DNA of 64,000 nt from an uncultured Acetatifactor sp. (lineage in GTDB: Bacteria; Bacillota; Clostridia; Lachnospirales; Lachnospiraceae). A model generated the notes under the pieces. That model worked only from the letters and a program-made list of their open reading frames with translations. It was not told where the DNA came from and searched no databases. Below are positions 40,323 through 48,808 of the stretch, piece by piece. Position numbers and translations under genes: made by a program. Each line of letters begins with the position of its first letter. Position 1 is the stretch's first letter. The stretch is from contig CAJTMX010000025.1 of the NCBI GenBank assembly GCA_910577235.1, forward strand, positions 1-64,000, given 5' to 3'.

Positions 40323-41090
40323 TTACTGGTGAATATTGTAAATGGTTTCCGTCAGACATTGGCGAATGAACTCGCAGGTCTGGGGGATGGAATCTTCCAT
40401 CTGTTGGGGATTATTCAGATACCAGAAAAAACTTTCCGCGAAATATTCCTCGTTGTTTCGGGGATTGCAGCGCATACCCATATCTTCGGCAGCGTCCAAC
40501 TCCTGCTCCATGAGGGAAATAAAATGTTCTCTCTCGCTGGGGAAGTTGCAGCAGTAATCCAGAAAATGACCGAATTCATGAAGAATGGTGGGGGAGTCTG
40601 TGGCGCTGTCCCGGTTCTCCACTTTGATGTACAGGCTCTGTACATCCGTTACTCCCTTAACGGAGCTATACTGACCGTCAAATTCCGTTTGGGCGATATC
40701 GCGGTCCGTCACATAGAAGTGCCATCCATAGTCCGTGAAGAGATATCGGAGCTGGGCCGGCAGCCGGGACAGTACTTCCTCGCAGCGGTCCACATAGCGA
40801 CTGTCTACTTCACCGATGGTCTCAGTCAAAGGGGTTAGATCTTTTACACAGGTGAGTATCTCCTGAGCCGGCAGCGGTTCTTCCCCGCAAAGAAAATGCC
40901 GCCTGCGGGCAAAGATCCCGTGGTAGGGCGGATAATAGGGAAGAGTGCGCATCACCGGACCCTCCGGTGACGGACAGGAGATATGAAACGGAAAAAAGGC
41001 ATCACAAGAAAGGACCGGATCTACACCGCTCCACAGCAGAAAGATAATCATTGCCGGTAAAATCCGGGCCACCCTGTTTTTCCTGTTCAT
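40323..41090 (-). CDS. Secreted HExxH zinc metalloprotease-like protein (anthrax lethal-factor-like domain)
   Basis: 255 residues. A signal peptide (RILPAMIIFLLWSGVDPVLSC, possibly a lipoprotein with Cys at about 29) is followed by a secreted domain. HEFGHFLDYCC (about residue 170) is an HExxH zinc site, and NNEEYFAESFFWYLN (about 215) provides the distal Glu ligand with the Tyr-Phe-Ala-Glu pattern seen in ATLF-type metalloproteases (anthrax lethal factor catalytic fold). YVTDRDIAQTEFDGQYSSVKG resembles the strand before the site. The target is unknown; similar proteins act on cell-envelope or extracellular proteins. AGGGG precedes the ATG. Confidence 0.72.
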   Translation of the reverse strand: MNRKNRVARILPAMIIFLLWSGVDPVLSCDAFFPFHISCPSPEGPVMRTLPYYPPYHGIFARRRHFLCGEEPLPAQEILTCVKDLTPLTETIGEVDSRYVDRCEEVLSRLPAQLRYLFTDYGWHFYVTDRDIAQTEFDGQYSSVKGVTDVQSLYIKVENRDSATDSPTILHEFGHFLDYCCNFPSEREHFISLMEQELDAAEDMGMRCNPRNNEEYFAESFFWYLNNPQQMEDSIPQTCEFIRQCLTETIYNIHQ

Positions 41091-41420
41091 GATTATACCC
41101 CTGCACCCGTTTAGGCGGGCCTGTCTGGCGAAGACTGAACAATGTGTTAGACTCTTCCGTCAGTAAACTCAGTGTTTCGTTTCTGTTAATACGGTAACAG
41201 TATAACATGGCGTCCTGATTTTTTCCAGTGGAAAGCCCGATTAATATATTGACAACTCAGCCGGTAAACTGCTCTGAACAGGAGTGATTCCGGTCTGGGG
41301 CGTTCCATGTTCACTGCCCTGTGGAAAAATTATACCAACCAACACTTGCATTTACTCCACATCGGTGGTATATATTAGTCAGTTGAAAGAGGGAAATTCC
41401 CGGAAAGAGAGGACAATATT
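41091..41420 (+). promoter_or_regulatory. Divergent intergenic region with promoters both ways
   Basis: There is no gene. For the plus side (yqeY), TTGCAT (41346-41351) and TATATA (41369-41374) are 17 apart. For the minus side, TGTTATACT near 41199-41207 is an extended -10 box. The rest shows nothing I can name. Confidence 0.5.
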
Positions 41421-41858
41421 ATGCAGTTTGAGCAATTACAAAAAGACATGATCGCCGCCATGAAGGAGCGGAATAAAGTGCGCAAGGACGCTATTTCCAC
41501 ATTGGTATCCGCCGCTAAAAAGGTAGCCATAGATGAGGGAACCCGGGATAATATCACGGAGGAGATCGTAGACAGGGTTATTCTCAAGGAGATCAAGACG
41601 GTGAAAGAGCAGCTGGATGCCTGCCCTGCCTCACGGGAGGATCTGCGAGAAGAGTATCAGGCCAGATATGACATCTTCCAGGAGTATGCGCCGAAAATGC
41701 TGTCCGCTCAGGAGGTGGAGGAATTATTGGCGGAAAAATACGCCGATCTGTTGGCGCAGAAGAACAAGGGCCTGATCATGAAGACAGTCATGCCGGAGCT
41801 GAAAGGTAAGGCGGAGGGAAGTGTGATCAATCAGGTGGTGGCTAAGCTCTGCCAGTAG
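41421..41858 (+). CDS. yqeY: GatB/YqeY-domain protein
   Basis: 145 residues, the usual size of YqeY. Typical pieces are LQKDMIAAMKERNKVRKDAI, STLVSAAKKVAIDEG, ITEEIVDRVILKEIKTVKEQ, and the C-terminal NKGLIMKTVMPELKGKAEGS, which resembles the tail domain of GatB. The domain binds tRNA in GatB; YqeY alone has no settled function. The ATG at 41421 follows AGAGAGGA. A SpoU methylase gene follows after 21 bases, so the two probably form an operon. Confidence 0.92.
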   Translation: MQFEQLQKDMIAAMKERNKVRKDAISTLVSAAKKVAIDEGTRDNITEEIVDRVILKEIKTVKEQLDACPASREDLREEYQARYDIFQEYAPKMLSAQEVEELLAEKYADLLAQKNKGLIMKTVMPELKGKAEGSVINQVVAKLCQ

Positions 41859-41879
41859 ATTTGTATCTGAGGAGTAGGT

Positions 41880-42722
41880 ATGGCGGATATTATTCAGATC
41901 AATGACATCAAAATACCGGAGTTAGACGTCTATGCCAGACTTTCGGAAGGGCAGATCGCTCATTATTTTGAACCCCGGGCGGGGCTGTTTATCGCAGAGA
42001 GTCCCGTAGTGATCCACAGGGCTTTAAACGCCGGGTACCGGCCATACTCCATGCTGGTGGAAGAGACATTGGCAGAGGGAGCCCAGGGCAGGGAACTGAT
42101 CGCTCTCTGCCCCGGAATCCCTGTCTATACGGCGCGGCGGGAGGTATTGGAGCAGATCACCGGATACGCGCTGACCAGAGGGATGCTCTGTGCCATGTAC
42201 AGGAGGGAACTGCCCACCGCGGAACAGGTCTGTCGGGGCGCAAGCCGTATCGCGGTGCTGGAAAACGTGATGAATCCCACCAATGTGGGGGCGATCTTTC
42301 GCAGTGCCGCGGCCCTGAATATGGACGGAGTGCTGCTGACATACGGCAGCAGCGATCCCCTGTACCGCAGATCCGTCAGAGTCAGCATGGGGACGGTGTT
42401 TCAGATACCGTGGACTTTTCTGGACCCGGCAGAAGAAGGCGACGGCGTTGGGAACAGCGGCATAAACGGGCGGCTCCACGGACTGGGGTTTCGGACTGCC
42501 GCCATGGCACTGCGGGAGGATTCCATTTCTCTGGCAGATCCCTGCTTACAGCAGTCTGAACGCTTGGCTATCGTGCTGGGAACCGAGGGAGACGGTCTGG
42601 CGGCGGATACTATCGCAGATTGCGACTATACCGTGCGGATTCCCATGTCTCACGGAGTGGATTCCCTGAATGTGGCGGCCGCCAGCGCCGTGGCGTTCTG
42701 GCAGCTGGGCATAAGGCGTTAA
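41880..42722 (+). CDS. SpoU/TrmH-family RNA methyltransferase
   Basis: 280 residues. An N-terminal substrate-binding domain (LFIAESPVVIHRALNAGYRP) precedes the SPOUT knot, with ENVMNPTNVGAIFRSA (motif 1, about residue 130), LGTEGDGLAADT (motif 2) and HGVDSLNVAAASAVAFW (motif 3). It would methylate a ribose 2'-O in tRNA or rRNA; the exact position cannot be read from the sequence. It is clearly distinct from rlmB at 5008. GAGGAG precedes the ATG. Confidence 0.9.
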   Translation: MADIIQINDIKIPELDVYARLSEGQIAHYFEPRAGLFIAESPVVIHRALNAGYRPYSMLVEETLAEGAQGRELIALCPGIPVYTARREVLEQITGYALTRGMLCAMYRRELPTAEQVCRGASRIAVLENVMNPTNVGAIFRSAAALNMDGVLLTYGSSDPLYRRSVRVSMGTVFQIPWTFLDPAEEGDGVGNSGINGRLHGLGFRTAAMALREDSISLADPCLQQSERLAIVLGTEGDGLAADTIADCDYTVRIPMSHGVDSLNVAAASAVAFWQLGIRR

Positions 42723-42772
42723 CTGCCGGGAGTCCAGAGACGGCGGTCTGTTCCCGCACGGGGAACCGGGCG

Positions 42773-44098
42773 TCAGTAGCAGTATTTTTTTCGCTTTCCC
42801 AGAAGGAACAGGACCGTTACCAGTGCCGCCAGCGCCTCCGCCACGATGATGGAGAACCAGATCCCGTCCAGACCCCAGAAGACCGGCAGGATGCAGACAG
42901 CGGCAATCTGGAACACCAGCGTGCGCAGAAAGGCGATCATTGCGGAGGTCAGTCCGTCGTTTAAGGCTGTAAAGAACGAAGAACCCAGGATGGTCAGGCC
43001 GGACAGCAAAAAGCAAAAGGAGAATATGGCAAAGGCGTGGATAGTCATGTCCAGCAGTCCGGCGTCATATCCCACAAAGAGCAGGGACAGGGGTTTCCCA
43101 AGCGCCTCTCCCGCAGCAAACATGGAAACGGAAAATATGCCGATCAGAATCAGGCTCTTTCTGAGCAGACTTTTCAATTCATCATGATTCTGCGCCCCGT
43201 AATGATAACCGATCACCGGAGCCGCGCCCACCGAATAGCCAATAAATACAGCTTGAAAGATCATGCTTACATACATCAGCACGCCGTACGCGGCAATGCC
43301 GTCCGCTCCGGCGTATTTCATCAGTTGTAGATTGTAGAGCATGCTGACAATGGACATGGAGATATTGCTCATCAACTCCGACGCGCCGTTGGCACAGGTT
43401 TTTAGCAGAGCGCCGCCGTCAAATATATATCGAGTAAATCGCAGCAGGCTGCTGTTTTTGTGACCGAAATAGAGCAGCGGGATCACGCCTCCCACAAGCT
43501 GACTGAGGGCTGTGGCCGCAGCGGCGCCTGAAAGTCCCCAGGAAAAGGCAGCCACGAACACGGCATCCAATACCATATTGGTGATGCCTGCCGCCACGGT
43601 GATGCCCAGCCCCAGCTTGGGTTTTCCGGCAGTTGCAAAGAGACATTGGAACTCATATTGCAGTATAAAAAAGGGGAGTGCCGGCAATATAATTCGCCCA
43701 TAGAGAATGCTGTCCTCCAGCAGTTGTCCTTTGGCTCCCATCAGGGCAGCTATGGGGCGCAGCAGGGCAAAACCGCCTACGGCCAGCGCCAGACCGCAGA
43801 GTGCGGACACACAAACGGTCATGGTGAACAGTTCATTGGCTTTATCCGATTTGCCTTCTCCCAGCGTCTTTGCGATCAGGGCGCTGCTTCCGGTGCCGAA
43901 CATAAATCCTACGCATCCCAATATCATCAACAGGGGCATGATGAAATTTACAGCGGCAAAAGGCGTCTTACCCACAAAATTAGACACAAAAAAACCGTCC
44001 ACCACTCCGTAGACCGAAGTAAATATCAGCATGATCACGGAGGGAAAAGTATAGCGCAACAGACGCTTATAATCAAAGTGATCAGACAGTAGTATCAT
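42773..44098 (-). CDS. MATE-family efflux transporter
   Basis: 441 residues with about 12 hydrophobic helices. The MatE signature parts are FPSVIMLIFTSVYGVVDGFF, GFMFGTGSSALIAKTLGEG (residues about 70-88) and, in the second half, AVFIGYSVGAAPVIGYHYGA. MATE pumps export cationic drugs or metabolites with Na+ or H+. I start it at 44098 (MILLSDHFDY), 11 bases after AGGAGG, rather than at the ATG at 44140. The MarR gene lies 61 bases upstream on the same strand, so its product probably controls this exporter. Confidence 0.93.
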   Translation of the reverse strand: MILLSDHFDYKRLLRYTFPSVIMLIFTSVYGVVDGFFVSNFVGKTPFAAVNFIMPLLMILGCVGFMFGTGSSALIAKTLGEGKSDKANELFTMTVCVSALCGLALAVGGFALLRPIAALMGAKGQLLEDSILYGRIILPALPFFILQYEFQCLFATAGKPKLGLGITVAAGITNMVLDAVFVAAFSWGLSGAAAATALSQLVGGVIPLLYFGHKNSSLLRFTRYIFDGGALLKTCANGASELMSNISMSIVSMLYNLQLMKYAGADGIAAYGVLMYVSMIFQAVFIGYSVGAAPVIGYHYGAQNHDELKSLLRKSLILIGIFSVSMFAAGEALGKPLSLLFVGYDAGLLDMTIHAFAIFSFCFLLSGLTILGSSFFTALNDGLTSAMIAFLRTLVFQIAAVCILPVFWGLDGIWFSIIVAEALAALVTVLFLLGKRKKYCY

Positions 44099-44159
44099 TA
44101 TAAATCTAACCTCCTTGATGCCGTCCGGCGGCATCTCCATTCTTTATAGTTCGCATTCT

Positions 44160-44597
44160 CTATAGATCAGATGTTCTTTCGCGGATATCGTTTAAAAATC
44201 GCTCAGTCAGTTCCATATATTTTTTCACGTCCTGCGATGACCAGGATGCCAGTACTGCGTTTTCCGCGTCTAAAAGCCGCATGACGGTACGGCTGGCCAG
44301 ATCCTTCCCCACCTCTGTCATGCATACGATCTTACCCTTGGAGCCGGTCTTTTGCAGATAGAGTATACCCTCCGCCTCCAGCTTGCGTATGGCGGAGTTC
44401 ACCGTCTGCTTGCTCAGGCCGCAGCGGCGGCATATTTCTGACAGCGGGCAGTCTGTTCCCTCATCGCAGAGGGTGTACAGTATGTGCATGGCACTGTCGG
44501 ACAGTGCGAATTTCAGTGCGATATCGTGGTAGGTGGCATCTAATTCTCCCAGCAGATAGTTGAACCGTCTTATTCCTTCCGGTGTTGAATTACTCAT
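44160..44597 (-). CDS. MarR-family transcriptional regulator
   Basis: 145 residues from the ATG at 44597, which follows AGGAGG; the open frame runs further upstream but has no good start there. The winged helix includes CPLSEICRRCGLSKQTVNSAI and EAEGILYLQKTGSKGKIVCM (the wing). MarR dimers bind palindromes and usually release them on binding a small molecule. It precedes the MATE gene in one operon. The promoter at 44725-44753 carries inverted GTACGAAATCG half-sites, a likely autoregulatory operator. Confidence 0.9.
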   Translation of the reverse strand: MSNSTPEGIRRFNYLLGELDATYHDIALKFALSDSAMHILYTLCDEGTDCPLSEICRRCGLSKQTVNSAIRKLEAEGILYLQKTGSKGKIVCMTEVGKDLASRTVMRLLDAENAVLASWSSQDVKKYMELTERFLNDIRERTSDL

Positions 44598-44703
44598 GTT
44601 TCTTCCTCCTGTCCGGGTTTTGCGTGTTCCCTGTCGACATACCAATTTAGATATACATTTTTGGCGCTGAACATGCTTGTGTGTGGCGGCGCTCCGAAAT
44701 TCG

Positions 44704-44753
44704 GTACGAAATCGTACAACAGTGAGCATAGTCCGATTTCGTACTTGTGTCAA
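44704..44753 (-). promoter_or_regulatory. MarR-MATE promoter with palindromic operator
   Basis: On the minus strand TTGACA (44753-44748), 17-base spacer, TATGCT (44730-44725). GTACGAAATCG at 44704-44714 and its inverted copy CGATTTCGTAC at 44734-44744 lie at the start site and in the spacer, 19 bases apart. The left copy is itself a palindrome (TACGAAATCGTA has dyad symmetry at its ends). Confidence 0.75.
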
Positions 44754-44776
44754 GCAAAAAATAATTGTGCGGACAT

Positions 44777-44815
44777 AAAAAAGGAGGTACAGCCATTTGG
44801 CCGTATCTCCTTTTC
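44777..44815 (-). terminator. Terminator of the GH94 gene
   Basis: On the minus strand AAAAGGAGATACGGCC pairs with GGCTGTACCTCCTTTT across an AAAT loop, followed by TTTTTTA. Confidence 0.92.
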
Positions 44816-44829
44816 ACGGATCTGCGCTA

Positions 44830-47265
44830 TTATCCCATTGTTACCACTACATTCACTTCTTTCTTGGAGGCGTCATAGGGGATGATATTGCCCTCCACGG
44901 CAGCCCCGTCCACGGTCATGGATCTCACGCCCTTTTCCACATTCTCCGGGTTCAGCACCTGAATATGGTACACGGCCCCGCGATATTCACGAGTCAGCTT
45001 AAAGTCGCCGAAACCCTTTGGCACACAGGGATTGATCTGTAGTCCCGTGTGAGTGGGGTACACACCCAGAATATACTGGGATACATTGGCGAAGGTCCAG
45101 GCAGCAGTACCGGTGAGCCAGCTGTTCTTGGCCTCGCCGTGGAACTTGGCGTCCCGTCCGGCCACCATCTGGGAATACACATAGGGCTCGGTGCGGTGGA
45201 TCTCACTGATATCTTCCACATAGGCGGGACAGGTCTTTTTATAGATCTCAAAGGCACGGTCGCCCCGGCCGATCACGGTCTCGGCGATGGATACCCAGGG
45301 GTTGTTGTGACAGAAGATTCCGGCGTTCTCCTTGTATCCGGGGGGATAGGAGGATACCTCGCCCAGTTCCAGGTGATACTTAGTATATGCGGGCTGCAGG
45401 ATCATAATGCCGTAATCGGTGTCCAGTTTTTCCTTTACGGAGTTCAGGGCCTTTTCTGCCAGCCCTTCTTTTACGCCCACGCCGGCCAGCACACAGAATC
45501 CCTGGGGCTCGATATAGATCTGGCCCTCCTCGCACTCTTTGGAACCTACCTTGTGGCTGTACGCGTCATAGGCGCGGACAAACCATTCGCCGTCCCAGCC
45601 GCTGCTCAGGATGGTGTCGTACATCTCCGCAGCCTGCGCTCTGGCATATGCAGCCTCCTGGGCATCACCCATCAACTCGCACAGCTGCGCGTATTCCTCG
45701 CCGTATTTGACAAACATTCCCGCGATGAACACGGACTCTGCCACCGGGCCTTCGCTGGGCCCAAAGGTCTGGAAGGACTCGCCGGGATGCTCGGAAAAAC
45801 AGTTCAGATTCAAGCAGTCGTTCCAGTCTGCCCGCCCGATCAGTGGCAGTCCGTGGGGCCCTTTGTGATTTACGATGAAATCAAGGGATCTCTTTAAGTG
45901 GTTCATCAGCGGCGTAGCCTTGGACATATCGTTGTCAAAGGGAACCAGCTGTTCCAGGATGGAAGTGTCGCCGGTCTCACGCACATAGGCGCTGGTGCCC
46001 GCGATAAGCCACAGGGGATCGTCGTTAAAGCCGCTGCCGATATCGGAGTTGCCCTTCTTGGTCAGAGGCTGGTACTGATGATAGGCGCTGCCGTCCTCGA
46101 ACTGTGTGGAGGCAATATCGATGATTCTCTCCCTGGCCCGGTCGGGGATCAAGTGCACAAAGCCCAGCAGGTCCTGACAGCTGTCCCTAAAGCCCATACC
46201 TCTGCCGATACCGGACTCGTAATAGGAGGCGGAGCGGGACATGTTAAATGTGACCATACACTGATATTGGTTCCAGGTATTTACCATGCGGTTGACCTTC
46301 TCGTCTCCGGATTCCACATGGTACTTGCCCAGCAGTTTTTTCCAGTAGTCCTGCAATGCGGCGAAAGCGGCGTCCACATCTGCCTCGCCCGCATAGCGTT
46401 CCAACATCTCATAGGCCGGTTTCTTGTTGATGACGCCGGGAGATTCCCATTTTTCGTCTTGGGGATTTTCAATATATCCCAGCACAAAGATATAGGTTTT
46501 GGACTCGCCGGGAGCCAGAGACACATTCAGCTGCTGGGAGGCGATGGGAGACCAGCCGCTGGCCATGGTGTTTTTGCATTGTCCGTTTTCCACAACCTCC
46601 GGGTTATCAGCGCCTCTGTATGCCCCCAGAAAATCATCCCGGATGGTATCAAAACCCGCCACAGGGGCATTTACGGAATAGACGGCATAATGATTGCGGC
46701 GCTCGCGGTACTCGGTCTTGTGGAATATGGTGGAACCCTCCACCTCCACCTCGCCGCAGCTAAGGAGCCGCTGGAAGTTCTTCATATCATCATCGGCGTT
46801 CCAGAGACACCATTCCACATAGGAGAAAACTTTCAACTCTTTGGTATCGCTCCCGGTATTTTTCAAGGTCAGCTTGCTGATCTCGCAGTTGTCGTTCATG
46901 GGTACAAAGGTTAGCAGCTGCGCCTGCACTGCGTTCTTGCCGCCGGTGAAACGGCTGTAGCCCATACCGTGACGGCACTCGTAGGCATCCAGCTCTGTCT
47001 TTGTGGGCTGCCAGCCGGGATTCCATACGGTATCGCCGTCTTTTATGTAGAAATACTTGCCGCCCATGTCGGTGGGCACATTGTTGTAACGGTAACGGGT
47101 GAGACGCAGTAGCTTTGCGTCTTTATAGAAAGTATAGCCGCCACAGGTGTTGGAGATCAAGCTGAAAAACTCGTTGCAGCCCAGATAATTGATCCAGGGC
47201 AGAGGGGTTTTGGGGGTGGTGATGACATATTCCTGATTGACGTCATCAAAATAACCGAATTTCAT
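44830..47265 (-). CDS. GH94 glycoside phosphorylase (cellobiose phosphorylase type)
   Basis: 811 residues, the length of known cellobiose phosphorylases. It starts MKFGYFDDVNQEYVITTPKT. Inverting phosphorolysis of a beta-glucoside yields sugar-1-phosphate and free sugar, saving one ATP. GRADWNDCLNL (about residue 478) carries the general-acid Asp of GH94. NPWVSIAETVIGRGDRAFE and SWLTGTAAWTFANVSQYILG are typical of the C-terminal barrel. It has no signal peptide, so it is cytoplasmic and acts on imported disaccharide. The sugar ABC genes on the other side of lacI supply the substrate. Cellobiose is the likely substrate, but related GH94 members use other beta-linked disaccharides. Confidence 0.92.
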   Translation of the reverse strand: MKFGYFDDVNQEYVITTPKTPLPWINYLGCNEFFSLISNTCGGYTFYKDAKLLRLTRYRYNNVPTDMGGKYFYIKDGDTVWNPGWQPTKTELDAYECRHGMGYSRFTGGKNAVQAQLLTFVPMNDNCEISKLTLKNTGSDTKELKVFSYVEWCLWNADDDMKNFQRLLSCGEVEVEGSTIFHKTEYRERRNHYAVYSVNAPVAGFDTIRDDFLGAYRGADNPEVVENGQCKNTMASGWSPIASQQLNVSLAPGESKTYIFVLGYIENPQDEKWESPGVINKKPAYEMLERYAGEADVDAAFAALQDYWKKLLGKYHVESGDEKVNRMVNTWNQYQCMVTFNMSRSASYYESGIGRGMGFRDSCQDLLGFVHLIPDRARERIIDIASTQFEDGSAYHQYQPLTKKGNSDIGSGFNDDPLWLIAGTSAYVRETGDTSILEQLVPFDNDMSKATPLMNHLKRSLDFIVNHKGPHGLPLIGRADWNDCLNLNCFSEHPGESFQTFGPSEGPVAESVFIAGMFVKYGEEYAQLCELMGDAQEAAYARAQAAEMYDTILSSGWDGEWFVRAYDAYSHKVGSKECEEGQIYIEPQGFCVLAGVGVKEGLAEKALNSVKEKLDTDYGIMILQPAYTKYHLELGEVSSYPPGYKENAGIFCHNNPWVSIAETVIGRGDRAFEIYKKTCPAYVEDISEIHRTEPYVYSQMVAGRDAKFHGEAKNSWLTGTAAWTFANVSQYILGVYPTHTGLQINPCVPKGFGDFKLTREYRGAVYHIQVLNPENVEKGVRSMTVDGAAVEGNIIPYDASKKEVNVVVTMG

Positions 47266-47308
47266 AGTGGGACACTCCTTTTTTTAAGAATTTGTAAAAT
47301 GTTTTAGA

Positions 47309-47319
47309 AAACGATTAAG
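47309..47319 (-). promoter_or_regulatory. LacI-type operator in the GH94 leader
   Basis: AAACGATTAAG, identical to the site at 48737 and one base different from that at 47494. It lies about 17-27 bases after the GH94 start. Confidence 0.6.
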
Positions 47320-47342
47320 TAAAACAGATTTTACATATGAGA

Positions 47343-47371
47343 ATTATACATAACATATTATCAAAATGCAA
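47343..47371 (-). promoter_or_regulatory. Promoter of the GH94 gene
   Basis: On the minus strand TTGCAT (47371-47366), 17-base spacer, TATAAT (47348-47343). Confidence 0.75.
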
Positions 47372-47409
47372 TAGAGATTCGGAAAATATCAGAAATATTC
47401 TGCATTTAG

Positions 47410-47423
47410 TGTAAGCGGTTACA
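47410..47423. promoter_or_regulatory. cre-like palindrome in the GH94-lacI region
   Basis: TGTAAGCGGTTACA, the same 14-mer as at 23515-23528. It lies upstream of the GH94 -35 box, and may bind a CcpA-type protein. Confidence 0.6.
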
Positions 47424-47493
47424 TTGAGAAAAACCATAAAAAGTATAAAAATGATTGCAAAACTCGCTAAAATGTTTTAAACTTAACTTACAC

Positions 47494-47504
47494 AAACGTT
47501 TAAG
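47494..47504 (+). promoter_or_regulatory. LacI-type operator upstream of lacI
   Basis: AAACGTTTAAG, one base different from the other two operator copies. It lies 81 bases before the lacI ATG and could give autoregulation. Confidence 0.5.
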
Positions 47505-47584
47505 TATTTTAGAACAGTTTTACAAAAGTATAAGTGAAAAGTTTCACGGTCGTGGATACCCGGACCGGGATAAGGAGAGTGCAG

Positions 47585-48598
47585 ATGGTTTCAATGAAGG
47601 ATATATCCGCAGCATGCGGCGTATCGGTGGCAACGGTGAGCAAGGCGCTGAACGATCATGGCGATATCAGCAAGGAGACAAAGGAGAGGATACGCTGTAT
47701 CGCCAAGGAGATGGGCTATCTGCCCAATGCCATGGCGCGCGCGCTGAAAACCCACCGCACATACAATATCGGCGTGCTGTTTGTGGACGAGGCCCAGAGC
47801 GGTCTGACCCATGACTATTTTTCGCAGGTGCTGGACAGCTTTAAGCGCACGGTGGAGGCCAAGGGCTATGATATCACATTCTTAAATAAGAGCGGCGCAG
47901 GCGGATTGAGCCGCATGTCCTACCTTGAACACTGCCATTACAGGGGATTTGACGGGGTGGTGATCGCCTGCGTGGATTTTTATGACGCGCAGGTTCTGGA
48001 GCTGGTGCGCAGCGATATCCCGGTGGTGACGGTGGACCACCTCTTTGACAACCACATCAACATAACTTCCGACAATGTGAGCGGTATGGAGCAGCTGCTG
48101 CGCTATATATATGGAAAGGGACACCGCCTGATCGCCTATATCCATGGTGCAGACTCCTCGGTTACCCAGGCCAGGCTCACTTCCTTTTACCGTACTGCGG
48201 AGCTGCTTGGCCTCGCGGTACCGGCCGAATACGTGAGAGAATCTCCCTATCGCGACACCAGGAGTGCCGGAGAGATTACGGGGCAGTTGCTGGATCTGAG
48301 GAAACCGCCCACCTGCATTTTGTATCCTGATGATTTTTCGTGTTTTGGCGGTATCACTGCCATCAAAAGCAGGGGGATGCGCATACCGGAAGATATCTCC
48401 GTGGCGGGGTACGATGGTATTCGGATCGGCAGACATATTGAGACGCCGCTGACGACCTTGCGGCAGGACACCACATCGCTGGGAGTTCTGGCAGGGGAGA
48501 AATTGATCTCCCTGATCGAACATCCCAAGACCACGCTGATCGAGCAGGTGGTTGTAAAAGGCGAAATTTATCCCGGAGGAACGGTGGGAGCCGTATAG
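47585..48598 (+). CDS. LacI-family transcriptional regulator
   Basis: 337 residues. The N-terminal helix-turn-helix and hinge are typical: MKDISAACGVSVATVSKALN and YLPNAMARALKTHRTYNIGV. The periplasmic-binding-like sugar sensor follows (GFDGVVIACVDF, GMRIPEDISVAGYDG). AAGGAG sits just before the ATG at 47585; the open frame upstream lacks a ribosome site. It is flanked by the GH94 gene (divergent) and the sugar importer (downstream, same strand), with AAACGNTTAAG sites at all three promoters. It therefore probably represses uptake and phosphorolysis unless the sugar is present. Confidence 0.92.
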   Translation: MVSMKDISAACGVSVATVSKALNDHGDISKETKERIRCIAKEMGYLPNAMARALKTHRTYNIGVLFVDEAQSGLTHDYFSQVLDSFKRTVEAKGYDITFLNKSGAGGLSRMSYLEHCHYRGFDGVVIACVDFYDAQVLELVRSDIPVVTVDHLFDNHINITSDNVSGMEQLLRYIYGKGHRLIAYIHGADSSVTQARLTSFYRTAELLGLAVPAEYVRESPYRDTRSAGEITGQLLDLRKPPTCILYPDDFSCFGGITAIKSRGMRIPEDISVAGYDGIRIGRHIETPLTTLRQDTTSLGVLAGEKLISLIEHPKTTLIEQVVVKGEIYPGGTVGAV

Positions 48599-48698
48599 GT
48601 ATATTGCATAAACAGCGAATGTTTGTTGATTTTGTATAGCAGTTTCGCCAGTTGTTGCTATATTTCATAAAAAAATATTAAGAATCGCAAAAAAAGTG

Positions 48699-48727
48699 TT
48701 GCAATTATACAATTAGTAGTGTATAAT
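48699..48727 (+). promoter_or_regulatory. Promoter of the sugar importer operon
   Basis: TTGCAA (48699-48704), 17-base spacer, TATAAT (48722-48727); start predicted near 48734. Confidence 0.8.
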
Positions 48728-48736
48728 AAAAAACGT

Positions 48737-48747
48737 AAACGATTAAG
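48737..48747 (+). promoter_or_regulatory. LacI-type operator at the importer start site
   Basis: AAACGATTAAG, a few bases after the predicted transcription start; identical to the copy at 47309. Confidence 0.65.
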
Positions 48748-48808
48748 GGAGTTGCCTTAGTCCAAACGAATTTTTATTATCACACTAAATCATAAGGGAG
48801 GATTTCAG

